Below, one piece after another: positions 42,184 through 52,764 of a stretch of 64,000 nt of DNA. Each line of letters starts with the position of its first letter. Within the stretch, counting starts at the first letter, position 1. Source of the DNA: Rebecca billardiae RCC1528 (Eukaryota > Haptophyta); NCBI GenBank assembly GCA_965240325.2, contig OZ251235.1, positions 1,550,001 to 1,614,000 of the forward strand. Direction: 5' to 3'. The position numbers were made by a program, and so were the translations under genes. The notes below the pieces were generated by a model. The model saw only the letters and a program-made list of their open reading frames with translations. It had not been told where the DNA came from and did not search any database.

Positions 42184-43851
42184 TCATGGACTTGGTGGTG
42201 CCATTCCAATGGTGGCAAGTGGCGCGCTCGGCGACGGTCCTTGGAGCAGCTCGAGCGCACGCGTGTGCACGCACCCGGCGATGGCCTCCGCGTGGCAGCG
42301 CTTCGGCGCGCACCAGCACATCAGCCGCAGGCTCTCTCCCGACGCGACGCGCTTCGCAAGGCTCTCGATCGCTGCCGCGCGCTCCGCCGCCCGACCGACA
42401 AACCGCCCGTCGACGGAGCCCAGCCCATGCCGCCGAGCGATGGTCTGCTCGTCAGCAGTGGCAGCTGCGACGGCCGCTTCCGCCGCCGTGCGCTCGCCCG
42501 GCGCGCCGAGCAGCTCGGCGAACGCATCGCACACGGCATCGCGCAGCCGCTCGTCGCGCCCATCCTTGCCCATGGGAAAAGGGTTGCCGAGGACCGACTG
42601 CCGATCCACGCGCACTTCCGTCGCGCCGCCGACCGCCGGGGTGCTCCCGCCGCCTTCTCCCCTCCTCCCGCCACCGTCGCGCCGCGTGACGAGGCTGCCG
42701 ACCGTGACAGTCCCAGTCACGTGCGATGCCGGCGCAGCGGAGGTGCCCGCCGCGGCGGCGGCGGCAGGCACGGGCAGGCGCGCGGCAGCAGGCGTGCACG
42801 CAGGGCGGGCTGCGGGCTGCAGCTCGGGCACTGCCTCGGCGAGCTGGCGCGCGAACAGGGCGTACCCCGTCCTGGAGAGGTGCAGCCCGTCCGCGTCAAA
42901 GTTGCGCTTGTCGCGCGCCATCCGAAGCTTCACGACCTGGCAGCCGTGGAGCCCGTCGATGTGCGCGTTCACCGCATCAATCGCGCGGTTGAGCTCGCTG
43001 GCGTTGTCGAGCGTGGGCGAGCCGTACACATGCAGCAGGTGGCACACGTACACAGCGGCGCCGCGGTCGCAGCGCGCGCGCACAAACGTCACGATGCGCT
43101 GGATGGCCGCCGCGATCGCCGCTGGGTCCGCGCGATTCGACGTCGCCTCCACGCCTGTTGCCTGGGTCTTGCCACCGAGGACATTGTTGGCGCCGATGTC
43201 AATCACGAACGCGCGGCAGCTCCGGAACCAGTCGTCGTGAGACATGTGTAGCCGGAGCATCAGGTGCTCCACACCGTCGCCGCCCACGGCGTGCACAAAC
43301 GCTCGGTCTGGCGCGCCAAGCCGCGCGGCGAAGGAGCCGTTGAACTTGGTGGACATGCGCTCAAACATGGAGTCGCCGTACAGGACAACCTCCGGCCGCG
43401 CGCCGGCGGCGCTCATCTCGCGCAGCTGCTCCATGTGCTCGATCGCCGTCGCGACGCTCCTCAGCTTGTACTGTGGTGATGCGAGGCCCTCCGCGGCGTT
43501 TGGCTCGCGCGCGGCCCACGACCTGAGCACAGCACGCAAGCGATCTTGCTGGTGCAGGACCTGGAGCATCGCGAGCAGTGGCCCGTCGGCTTGGGCCGTG
43601 CCCGCGCACGCGGCACGCAGCACGTCCTTGAGGTCCGCGCGTCCGGCACTCTGCTCGCCATCGGCGGACGCTGCAATCTGCTCGTGAGCATTCTTGGCAG
43701 CCTCCTCGAGAGCTGCGAGCTCGAACGCGTACTGCGCCTCGAGCTTGATCTTCAGCAGCTGGTTCTTCTCGAGCTCGTGCCCATCGGCGAGCCTCGCCTT
43801 CAGCTCAGAGATCTCGCGCAGGCGCTTGCGCACGGCGTCGAGTCGCGGCAT
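42184..43851 (-). CDS. Coiled coil - SGNH hydrolase - DUF4326 protein
   Basis: Predicted 555-residue soluble protein. Residues 1-70 form a charged coiled coil (DAVRKRLREISELKARLADG, EKNQLLKIKLEAQYAFELAA). About 150-340 is an SGNH/GDSL hydrolase-type domain: VVLYGDSMFERM (nucleophile Ser in the GDS block), VIDIGANNVLGG (Asn of the third block) and DADGLHLSRTGYALFARQ (the Asp-x-x-His block near 320). After a Pro/Ala linker, residues about 405-530 match DUF4326: EVRVDRQSVLGNPFPMGKDG, then SLRLMCWCAPKRCHAEAIAG, with the CWC-x3-CH pattern. SGNH enzymes are esterases or acyl hydrolases; DUF4326 has no assigned reaction but is often found in phage and plasmid genes. The frame is open upstream to 43959, but the Met at 43851 begins the coiled coil and avoids overlap with the divergent gene. 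No signal peptide. Confidence 0.82.
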   Translation of the reverse strand: MPRLDAVRKRLREISELKARLADGHELEKNQLLKIKLEAQYAFELAALEEAAKNAHEQIAASADGEQSAGRADLKDVLRAACAGTAQADGPLLAMLQVLHQQDRLRAVLRSWAAREPNAAEGLASPQYKLRSVATAIEHMEQLREMSAAGARPEVVLYGDSMFERMSTKFNGSFAARLGAPDRAFVHAVGGDGVEHLMLRLHMSHDDWFRSCRAFVIDIGANNVLGGKTQATGVEATSNRADPAAIAAAIQRIVTFVRARCDRGAAVYVCHLLHVYGSPTLDNASELNRAIDAVNAHIDGLHGCQVVKLRMARDKRNFDADGLHLSRTGYALFARQLAEAVPELQPAARPACTPAAARLPVPAAAAAAGTSAAPASHVTGTVTVGSLVTRRDGGGRRGEGGGSTPAVGGATEVRVDRQSVLGNPFPMGKDGRDERLRDAVCDAFAELLGAPGERTAAEAAVAAATADEQTIARRHGLGSVDGRFVGRAAERAAAIESLAKRVASGESLRLMCWCAPKRCHAEAIAGCVHTRALELLQGPSPSAPLATIGMAPPSP

Positions 43852-43970
43852 CGGGGCCACGTCCAAGCCGCCCGTTTGGACAAGTCTTGCTTGAGCTGCC
43901 CCGGTCCCGACCGGCTTGCATGGGAACTCATGCGGCAGGGCGGGTGCCCAAAAGTTCAAACATCAGGGCG
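43852..43970. promoter_or_regulatory. Putative bidirectional promoter
   Basis: With the preferred starts (43851 minus, 43971 plus), 119 bp separate two divergent genes. If the outermost ATGs were used (43959 and 43887), the coding regions would overlap head to head by 73 bp, which is unlikely. Assigned by position only. Confidence 0.35.
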
Positions 43971-46329
43971 ATGGTGGCCGGGGCGCTGAGCAGCACCGTG
44001 CCCTCCATGGATGAGCTCATCGCGAAGCGGGCCGACGAGGCGGCCGTGGAGGCGCACGCGCCCTCGGTCCACGCAGCAATGCAGTCCACGGCAGCCCTCG
44101 ACCGTCGCAGCATCGAGGTGCCCAAGATCAGGCGCCGGCCAACCTCGGCGCCGCGCCGCTCGACCAAGACCGGCCTGATCGCCTTGCAGGGTGTGGCGCC
44201 GGGACGCAGCCGGACGCGCTCGGCACGCGGCGTGGCGCAGGAGGGGCGGAACGGGGTGCCGTCTCGCTCAGCGGCCGTGCCCGCGGCTGATGTCGACACG
44301 CTCAAGGACTCGCTGCTTCGCGCCAAGCACGAGTCGCAGGTGAGTGCGCCCAGCGGCGCGCGGAGCGGTGGGCAGCCGCGAGGGCGCACTGCTGAGGCCC
44401 GGCTGCGGGCCCGCATCGCGCGCGCCCTCGCCCCATGCGGCGCCCTCGCCGCACAGGCCCTGCGCGAGGAGAACCAGGCGCTGCGCGTCTCGGCCGCCCG
44501 CTCGGAGAAGGAGGCGAGGGCGGCGGAGCGCGAGCGCGACGAGGCGCTGGCTGCGCGCGCGCTCGAGTCGGCGACGGACGCGCGGCTGACGCACCGGCTG
44601 ACGGAGAGCGCGCTGATCGGCCGGCTCCGCGAGCGCGCGAAGGAGCTCTCCGCGCAGCTCGCCGAGAAGGAGCGCGAGCTGCACTCGCTGCGCGCAGGCT
44701 CGAAGCACGCGCGGGCCGTGCAGCTGGACGTGGAGCGGCGCGCGTACCTGGCGGAGACGCAGCGGCTGCGCCAGCTGCTCGAGGAGGGCGCGACGGACCT
44801 GGAGGCGCACAAGAAGCTGTGGCGGCGCGAGTTCGAGGAGGACCTGCGCCGTCGGCTCGCCGAGAACCGCGCGCTGCAGCAGCGCATCGAGCAGATGAAG
44901 CAGGTGCGCCGCCGCGCGCACGCGCGCGCGGCCACGCGGCGGCTGGCGCGGCCGCGCGGCCGCGCGGCCGCGCGGCCGCGCGCTCGCGCCGCGACCTCAC
45001 GCGCGCGCCGAGCCCGGCCGCGCGCGCCATGCGCCACGCTCGCAGCGTGAGGCGGCGCTCGACGAGGAGCTGGGCGTGTGGATCTCCGACAACGACCGGC
45101 TCAAGAGCGCGCTCGACGAGCTGCGCGCGCAGGCGGGCGCGGGCAGCGCCAAGGAGGCCGCGCGCGCTCTCGGCAAGGAGGTGGCGCGCGAGAAGCAGCG
45201 CGCGGCACGCGCCGAGGCGGCGGCGGCGGAGCAGGAGTCGGCGCTGCACGCGCGGATCGCGCAGCTCGAGGGCGCGCTGGCGAAGGCGGAGGAGCGCGCG
45301 CGCGCCGCGGTCGAGCGCAGCGCGAGGCTGGACGCCGAGCGCCGCGCTGCGCTCAAGGAGCTGGCGACCGCGCAGGCGTCGGCGCTGCAGCTCCAGCGCA
45401 CGAGCGGCGGCGGCGGGGCGGGCGCGGTCGCGGCGCCGCCAGCGCGCGCCACGAGCGCCGTGCGGATCGTCGACGCGTACGAGCAGCACGAGCTCGCGGC
45501 GCGCAAGGTGCAGGCGGCTGCCAAGCGCAAGCAGGAGCTCACGGAGCCGCCGCTGCGGAGCGCTGTCCCAGCCACCGACGCCGGCCAGGGCGCGGGAGCC
45601 GTCCGCGCCGCCGCAGTTCCGGGCAGAGCCGCGCCGCCGGCCGCGCCACCTCCGGCCGCCGCCACCGCCGACCCGACAGGTGAGAGGCGAAGCGCGCCCG
45701 GGCCAGGGGCGGCCGCTGAGGCCATGCGTGCGCCTCTGCCGCCGCCGCAGCAGTCGGCGGCAACTGCGCCAACGCCTGAGGCCGTGACGGCCGCGCCCCG
45801 CGTGGTCCCGGCGCCCCCGGCTGCGAGCTCTGAGCGCTCGCCGGCGCCGAGCGGCACCGAACGAGTGGCGGGCGCGCAGGGCCGAGCAGCTGAACCGGAG
45901 CCAGCTGCCGCGGTCGCGCCGACGGCGCCGACGGCGAGCACGACGCGCATGGGTGCGCAGGTCTCGGGCGGTGGGCAAGCCGATGCCGCGCTCGCAGGGG
46001 TCGCCGGCGGCGGGCAGCAGCGGGCTCCGCCGCCGGCGCAGCCCGCTGCTGCGAGCGCGCAGGTGCCCAGCGCTGCCGCCGGCGCGTCCACTGAGCCGGC
46101 AGCAGCTCCGACGGCTTGTTCCGGCGGTGCCGGAGGCGGCGGCACGAGCAGCACTGGCGGCGCGCCTGGTGATGGGCAAGCAGGTGGAGGGCGCAGTGGT
46201 CTCGTCGGCGTCATCGCCCTTGACCCCCTCTCAGAGCTCGAGGACTCTGCGGAAGATGCCGGGCAGCCGGTCAGAAGCGGCAGCCGAGTCTCGGAACCAC
46301 TCTCCTCGATCTCGGATGATACATTCTGA
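43971..46329 (+). CDS. Coiled-coil IQ-motif protein (IQCE-like)
   Basis: Three proposed exons, 43971-44339, 44457-44903 and 45046-46329, all in phase 0, give 699 residues. Introns are 117 nt (GTGAGT donor) and 142 nt (GTGCGC donor). After an N-terminal Arg/Ser-rich segment, a long coiled coil runs across the exon joins: LKDSLLRAKHESQ|ALREENQALRV and LQQRIEQMKQ|REAALDEELG. A single IQ-like motif (ELAARKVQAAAKRKQEL) follows, then a disordered Ala/Pro-rich tail. The layout resembles IQCE, a cilium-base protein that binds calmodulin and the EVC complex in animals. The assignment rests on the LLRAKHESQ start and the coiled-coil/IQ order, and is tentative. The frame is open to an ATG at 43887, but the start at 43971 avoids overlap with the divergent SGNH gene. 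The first intron is open in frame. Confidence 0.7.
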
Positions 46330-46979
46330 CGATGACGATGAGTATCGACTACTTCGTCATCCGCACCGGGGCAGCCTAGCCTACCCAAGCGGCTAGGGCA
46401 GTCGCGGTGGACTACCGTTCCTGACGAGACAGTGAGACACAGAGCGGTCTGCGGTGGAAACTGCCAATCGTCCCGCGAAACAGCATCTCGTCACGGATAC
46501 GGGATAGTAGACAATAATCATTCTCACAGTGCCAGTGAGTGAGTGTGACTACATCATCAGTCATGTCTACTGAGTCTGAGTGACCGAGTGAGAGTGAAGA
46601 CTCTGTCTGCTAGATAGAGAGCGCAGTCGAGTCTAGTCTCTAGAGATAGTGTCGTAGTGATTGATCGATTAGTTAGATACGAGCAGTGACTGAACTGACG
46701 TCTCACATCAAGTAGTCAGGCAATAATTCATCAATTTCAAACGTCGTGGCGGATCTGATCGCGGTTACAGAGCCGTCGTCAGACGCGACAGCGCTACGGA
46801 GTACGCCTGTACGGACTACGGAGTATACTGTAAGTAAGCCAGTAAGGTCCGTCACTGCGGGCACTCACCCTGGACTGACTCACTCACTCACACGTCACGA
46901 GTGACTCACGACGGCGTGGAGTCCGTCACTGAGTCCGTGTCTGGCCTCTGGGCAGCACGCAGAACTCTGGGAAGCACAA
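46330..46979. other. Unassigned intergenic region
   Basis: Between convergent genes. Contains runs of gtgagtgagtg/actcactcact type (about 46535-46560, 46880-46900) and no coding signal. Confidence 0.45.
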
Positions 46980-47618
46980 TCACTGCTTACCTCGCTTGCT
47001 CTCCGCGATGAGCGCTTCCACCCGCTTGAGCTCGCGCATCCGCTCTGCGATCTCTCCTTTCACAGTCTGCTCATGCCGCGCGTGGCCGAGGGCGCGCATC
47101 TCGCGGATGAAGGCGTGCCGCTCCTCCACCTCCTCAACAATCTCATCGCGCATGCGCTCGAGCTCCGAGCGCGCGTCCTTTGGCGCCAGGTCGGCCAGCG
47201 GACGGGTTGCTGACCTCGGCGGCGGCATAGGCTCGTCGCCGAATTGCAGCTTGTTCTGCAGCTTTGCCTTGAGCTCTTCTCGGTCGACGCCTGGGCGTCC
47301 ACCCGCATACGAGTCACGGGCATAGCCGTTGGAGTCGGTGACGATCTGCTGCTGGGGCTTGCGACCCATTCCACGTGTGATCATGGGGTTGATCGGCACT
47401 CCTCGGTAGGGATCCTGCCAAGGACCTTGGGGCGCCAGGGACTCAACTGACCGCTCACGTCGGTACGCCGTCGGCCGGGGCCCGGTCGCTGGGAGTGCGT
47501 CGCCAGTGGACATCCTCCGGCGAAGCTCCTTCTGCTGGTGAGTAGTGAGCTTCGAATCAGCCATCATCTTCTCGAGGAGCTCCTGCGTGCCCTTGGAGTA
47601 GGCTGGAGACTTGCCCAT
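46980..47618 (-). CDS. UPF0193 family protein (C22orf23/EVG1-like)
   Basis: A 212-residue protein, close to the usual length of UPF0193 members. N-terminal signature ELLEKMMADSKLTTHQQKEL followed by GDALP matches the family's ESKLT..QQ...GDALP block. The C-terminal half has REELKAKLQNKLQFG, a helical segment EIVEEVEERHAFIREMRALG, and EIAERMRELKRVEAL, as in the family. The biochemical function of UPF0193 is unknown; the family occurs mainly in organisms with motile cilia, so a ciliary role is an inference. The frame is open to an ATG at 47651, but the added residues are an Ala-rich leader; MGKSPAYSKG at 47618 is the likelier start. It is convergent with the IQCE-like gene. Confidence 0.85.
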   Translation of the reverse strand: MGKSPAYSKGTQELLEKMMADSKLTTHQQKELRRRMSTGDALPATGPRPTAYRRERSVESLAPQGPWQDPYRGVPINPMITRGMGRKPQQQIVTDSNGYARDSYAGGRPGVDREELKAKLQNKLQFGDEPMPPPRSATRPLADLAPKDARSELERMRDEIVEEVEERHAFIREMRALGHARHEQTVKGEIAERMRELKRVEALIAESKRGKQ

Positions 47619-47647
47619 CGCCGCAGCGGCGGCTCGGGTCGCCGCGG

Positions 47648-48572
47648 TCACTCACGCCCAGCAGCCGCACGCAACCGCGCGTCTGATGAAACGGTCGTCG
47701 ATATCGCACGTTGGAGCAAGTGGATTTTTAAAGTAGTCTCGTCCTTGGTTGGAGCTGCGATAAAATAAAACTGTGCCCTGGCGGGCGCGGGGGTCGGCGG
47801 GCCGTGCCAGTGCTGTCGCAATGTTTCCTCTGCGGGTTCGCGTCTTTCCACAGCATGCGCTCGTGGCCGTGGGTGACGGACAGTCGGACCAGTGAGTGAC
47901 TCAGTGACACCTGTGAAGTTCTCCCACGCGGCCTCGGCGGTACGCGTCCGTGCGCATCCGAGCGAGGCCCACACCCACGAGGGAATGTGCAGCACGCGGA
48001 GCGGGGCGGGTAGCCCGTTGCTCCGCGCGAGCGCGGGTACGCGCTGTATGTGCCGCATCTCGACCGCGATGGCGTAATCGAGCGCCTCGCCACCGACGAA
48101 GCCGCCAGAGAAGATCGTGTGCATGTCCTCCTGCCGCCAGCCGAGAGCGGTCGTCGCGAGGACGCTTGCCGATGTCCGCTCCAGGCATGATGGGCTCGGC
48201 GCAGGTCGCGTTGACATCGTACACGGCCGCCAGGCTGAGCACGAGCGCGTTGACGTTCACGCGGTCGTCGCTCTTCGCCTCTTCGACAGGTCTGGCGCCC
48301 GCGTGTTCGGCGGCACGAGGAGCTGTTGGTTGTGCGCGCGCGCGCGCACACAGCGACAGCGTGTGCCACTCGCGATCGAGAGTGGGCACGAGCTGCTCAC
48401 GCGGGCACACGAATCGCAGCGCATCCGTCACCGGCGTGACGACTTCCGCCTCGTCCCGCAGCGCCTGCGCCATGGACGAGGATGGCGCGGCGATGTTGCA
48501 TGCTCGACGTTTCATCTCTCTGCGGATGGCATCACGGGCTTGTCTGTGTCGCGCTGCGGCGAGGGTCGCCAA
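47648..48572 (-). pseudogene. Unrecognised broken gene candidate
   Basis: Two minus-strand frames carry protein-like segments that appear to belong together. From 48572 one reads MATLAAARHRQARDAIRREM, ALRFVCPREQLVPTLDREWH, then RVNVNALVLSLAAVYDVNAT to about 48190. Then a one-base change of frame leads into ERTSASVLATTALGWRQEDM, HTIFSGGFVGGEALDYAIAV and PLRVLHIPSWVWASL. The balanced composition contrasts with the Arg/Ala-rich shadow frames nearby. I do not recognise the family. The frame change suggests a pseudogene, a sequencing error or a missed intron. Confidence 0.35.
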
Positions 48573-49196
48573 CTCGCGAAGACGCGGTTGCTGCCACGGC
48601 GACAGACCCGGGAGGTGCGTCCGCTGCGCGTCGTACGCCGTTGGCGTTGCGCTTCCGTCGCATTGGTCACCGTCGACACCATGCAGGCCGGACGTGGGCT
48701 TCGGCGGACCGCGAGCGAGGACTGAGTCCGGTGCGCGGATTTCCGGCGATCGAGTTCAGAAGGCCGCGCCAAATCTTGCGTCGTGCGATGGCGCTTCCCG
48801 CCCGCGAGACACCTCGTGATGAGGGCCTTTCCGCACCGAGCCCGACGCGCGGCGGTGCATCGAGCGAGGCGGTCATCGTGCGCAGCGCATGATGCTATGG
48901 CCGGTGCGAGCTTTCGACGTGCACGTCGGGCGAGGATCGCCCCAGGTCGCACGATCGTGTCGACGCGCCGAGCGTACCGCTCCAAACGCGTCGATTTAGC
49001 CCCCGTTCGACCTGCACGCGAGACGACGAGGGCAGCAATCGCGAATCGGGCGAAAACACCGTTCGGGAATCCCCGCGCGATGTCCGCGCCGGCGTTGGAT
49101 TTGGCGCGCGCGGCCCATGCGCTCCGCGCCGTGACGCACTGTCTTTTCGGCCGAGCGTCCCCAGTGGGAGCTGCGAGGGCGCCCGGTAACGTCTTA
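48573..49196. other. Unassigned region
   Basis: No supported feature; open frames here are Arg-rich and composition-driven. Confidence 0.4.
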
Positions 49197-50332
49197 ACCC
49201 CTATTGTTGAACGGGCCCCTATTGTTGAACGGAGGCAATCTTCGCTATGTAGCAGGCTGATTACGCGGGGGCGATGGGATCAGCGGCTACCGCCGTGTGC
49301 GCCTGGCCAAGGCGCGTCCAACGAGCCCAAGAACGTCGCCATAGCCCCGCCCCAGCGCCGTCCGCAGCCGATCGTTTGCTGAAGTCAGAGCTGAGAATCT
49401 GGTGTGAAAAAATGGTTTTCGGCTCCTGTAGGCCGAAGCTTCGGCCGGGAGAGCGCGCACGGTATTTTTGGGAGCTCACCGATACAGTAGCACCCCGGCC
49501 GGGGGAATCAAGCCGGCTTGCCGCTGCCGCACTCGTGCATGGAGCGCGAGTGACACGAATTGGGTGAGGTCAGCATGGCTGATTCCTGGGTTGGAGGGTC
49601 AAGGACGCCCCGCCGCGGCGGGGGGCGGTGCGGCGGCGCGAGCTGACTAGTGGCGATGACAAAGGCTCAAGGCGCAGCACACGTGGGGTGGCATGGCAAA
49701 GTCTCCGCGCCGGATGGACGAGTCATGGCATCAGACGCTGGGCGATGAGAGCAGGTGCGGGCTAGGCGACCACGGCTGCGACGCGACGCTTCGAAGCTGC
49801 TGTGAGTGACGCGACGGACCCGGCCACCGCGCCAGCACCCAACTCTACCGATCGTACAATCGGCAGCCAGGCAGTCGTGCCGTGCTTGTCAAGCTGGATG
49901 CTGGTGTCGTTGGGCATGTTGCTGTTGCAAGCGGGGCACGATGCCAAATGCTGAACGCATGCACCAGAGCGCGGCGGAGCAGCAGGTCGTGCTTCGCCAC
50001 GAGCTGACACACGCGCACCAACGCGGCCGATTACCCGGCCACTAGCAAGCTGCTCGATACGCGGCTGCGCCCCATCACCATTCGGGCTGAGGATCTGGAC
50101 GCGGTCGCACGCAAGCGCACGCTGCTGGCTCACACGCCGTTCAACGATTACCGGCGTCGTCGCTTGGTGGGCTCGGCCGGGCTCAAACGTGGGCATTGGC
50201 ATCCCCGGCGGCGCGGAGACGTGGCTATCTTGCCTGCAGATCGGTGAGCATCCGACAGACCGCGTGCGTGCCCTCAGGTGCTGCTGCTGCACCACTACGC
50301 GCGCGCGATGAGCTCCGTTCAACAATAGGGGT
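49197..50332. mobile_element. 1.1-kb segment bounded by about 19-bp inverted repeats
   Basis: The string acccctattgttgaacgg(ag) occurs at 49197-49214, again in tandem at 49216-49234, and inverted at 50313-50332. Ends of this form suggest a small nonautonomous DNA transposon. The interior contains no transposase that I recognise; a minus frame at 49762-50325 is open but unassigned. Confidence 0.5.
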
Positions 50333-50602
50333 CATTCGACCCGTCGGTACGCAACCCGCAAGTGCGCGCGCGCGCGCGCGCACAGGCGGGCGAGTTCCGA
50401 GTACCGCAGTCTCAGGGGTGCATGGTCCCTTCGGCAGGACCCATACCCTGTGCATGACACCCGGCCAAAGTTCGCTTGCCGAGCCACACTGTCTCGTGGC
50501 AGGGCGGGCGTAAACCCCGTTTTCCGTTCATCAACAAACAATAGCGCGCCGAGGGCGAGCGCGGAAGCTCGACGCACCGTTATTTATAATAATATATACG
50601 TA
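50333..50602. other. Spacer between two repeat elements
   Basis: No gene. Ends in an AT-rich stretch (50578-50602) where the R1 repeat is inserted. Confidence 0.4.
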
Positions 50603-50869
50603 ATGGCCCGCGGTGCAGGGCGGAGCGCGCAGCGTGGAGCCCGCACCAGCGGGCCCGAACCACGTTTCAAAAAGATCTTTGATCAAGAAAAAAGGGACGG
50701 GGGGCGATTTTTAGGGCTGGCGGAGACCGAGTTTCGAGTTTTTGAGATCGCATAGAGAGGTCTATTAGGCCGAAAATAAGCGCGTCCAGCTCATTCCCTT
50801 AAGTAAAGTGCGATCTGGACGTCAGCTGGACGTGACATTAACGTAACGGTTCGTTACGAGCGCGATTTT
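50603..50869. repeat. Repeat family R1, complete copy
   Basis: 267 bp, the same length as and nearly identical to 11964-12230. It begins atggcccgcggtgcaggg after an AT-rich flank and ends acgagcgcgatttt. Sequence on both sides differs from the other copies, which defines the element ends. Confidence 0.9.
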
Positions 50870-51480
50870 GTGGGTAGACTCTCGTTCATGTGTGATAGTT
50901 TGCCTCCGCCTTGATGAATATGAACTTGGCTTCGCGGCGGTTGGTATCTAGAGTCTAAAACCCGCAAGCCTTATTGAAAATACCCGCGCAGCTATTCGTT
51001 GCCAGCCCATTCCATAGTCACTGACTTACCGAGCTGGCGAGCTCAAAACCTGCCGTCGTCGCAAGGACGACGTGCTGTGCAGGTTTCTTCTGCTGGGGTG
51101 GCGAGCGAGCCTCGACGACTCTTGGTTGGTCCGCAAGGGGGCGCTCGATGGGCAGGTGCGCGTGGCAAGTGCCGAGTGGCGCCTGGAGCGCGCGTCTGCG
51201 GCGGGTCCCGACGGCCGTCGACATCGCGTTCGTGCCCGCTCACTAGTCACTCCGCACGCCCCTGCCGCGCCCTGTCGATGCCTGCGCGGCCGGCCGGCGC
51301 GCGGCCGCGCCGCCGCCGCCGCAGCCGCCGCCCTGTGTTCGGGCTCTCGCAAGCTCGGGGGCAGCGGCGCATGATGCCGGACTGATCGATCTCGGAGTCT
51401 CCGACTTCACCACACGCCCCCCTTGCCATGCCTCTCCGCCAGGGTCTCCCAGAACTCTTCTTCAGAGCAGGCGCAAGTCG
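50870..51480. other. Unassigned region
   Basis: No recognised gene. A GC-rich Arg/Ala run of codons at 51290-51330 is composition only. Confidence 0.4.
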
Positions 51481-51489
51481 AACTCGGAA

Positions 51490-52010
51490 CTGGCCGCGGC
51501 CCCGCGCGCCGTCGGCTCCCCGTGGCTGTCAGCTCCGCGTGGCCTGGGCGCCTGGCGTGCCCAGAGCTGGCCGTGCCTCTGCGACGCGTGCCGAGCCTGA
51601 CCGAGGTGTGTCACCCCGTGCACGCGCGGCGCGCGCAAGCACCGGTGCTGCATGGCTGCTCGCACCGTGCTCCCTGGCTCGCGGTCAGTCAGCTCGGCCG
51701 CGTGGTGCCTGGTGTGCACGTAGAGTCGCGCTCATGCGTCGCTCACGCCTCGCGCCCGCCTGTCGGCCGTCGCGCAGGCGCGCAGGTCGAACCCTACTGA
51801 CCTGCAGATCATCTACTCCTGCGCTGCTGGCGTCGCGGCGACGACGGTCAGCGGCAGGCCCGAACGAACGGTCGAATCCGCGCGGTCCCGCGCCGTCCGG
51901 CTCCCTGGCTGTCAGTCAGCTCCGCCGGTGGCCTGGCGTGCAAGAGTCGCGCTCGTGCGTCGATCACGCCGAGTCGCATCCGCCTGTCGGCCGTCGCGCA
52001 CGCGCAGGGG
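51490..52010. repeat. Diverged tandem repeats of about 200-230 bp
   Basis: The blocks 'ccctggct..tcagtcagctcggcc..ggcctgg', 'gagtcgcgctc(a/g)tgcgtcg' and 'cgcctgtcggccgtcgcgca' recur in the same order at about 51500-51600 (partial), 51670-51790 and 51895-52010. No reading frame is conserved across copies. Confidence 0.55.
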
Positions 52011-52154
52011 GTCAGGTAAGGGCCGTCTGTGATGAGGGCAGCTCGGCCGACGACCGACATCCACACTCGGCGCACGCCGGCGGCGGCGCGGCGCTGGCCG
52101 CGCTGGGGCGGCGCGCCGCTGGATGGAGTCTAGTTACACGTGTACGGGACGACT

Positions 52155-52226
52155 GCGACGGAGGGTGCACCGCCACCGCGGGCCCCGAACTACGTTCGTT
52201 CTACGGAAAAGGACCGCGGAACGCGG

Positions 52227-52235
<9 letters not shown>
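52155..52235. repeat. Repeat family R2, copy 3
   Basis: Near-identical to 21926-22006, again ending in the hairpin gaccgcggaacgcggtc and running straight into the AT tract that starts at 52229. Confidence 0.85.

Positions 52236-52317
<82 letters not shown>
52229..52317. repeat. (AT)n microsatellite, about 89 bp
   Basis: Uninterrupted TA dinucleotide run directly after R2 copy 3. Confidence 0.98.
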
Positions 52318-52318
<1 letters not shown>

Positions 52319-52534
52319 TTAACTAGCTAATACGTTACTACTTACTGGCCGTCGACGCGCGCGCCGCACCGCGGTGGTCGCGGTGCCACGCGTCGTCACT
52401 CGTCATCAGGCGGGCAGAATCATCAGCCGTCGTCTCGAAGTAGTCGCGTCGTACGCAGCGCCCCCGCGGGCGCGTGCCCCCCGGGCGCACGTGCGCCACT
52501 CGGCCTGGGCAGTGGGCATGCGCGCGGCGGGCGA

Positions 52535-52687
<153 letters not shown>

Positions 52688-52764
52688 CGACGTGGCAGCA
52701 TCCGACAAGCGTCAGGCTCAGAGTGCAACAGACACATAGAATGCGTCCGCGCCTTCCGTCCAGG

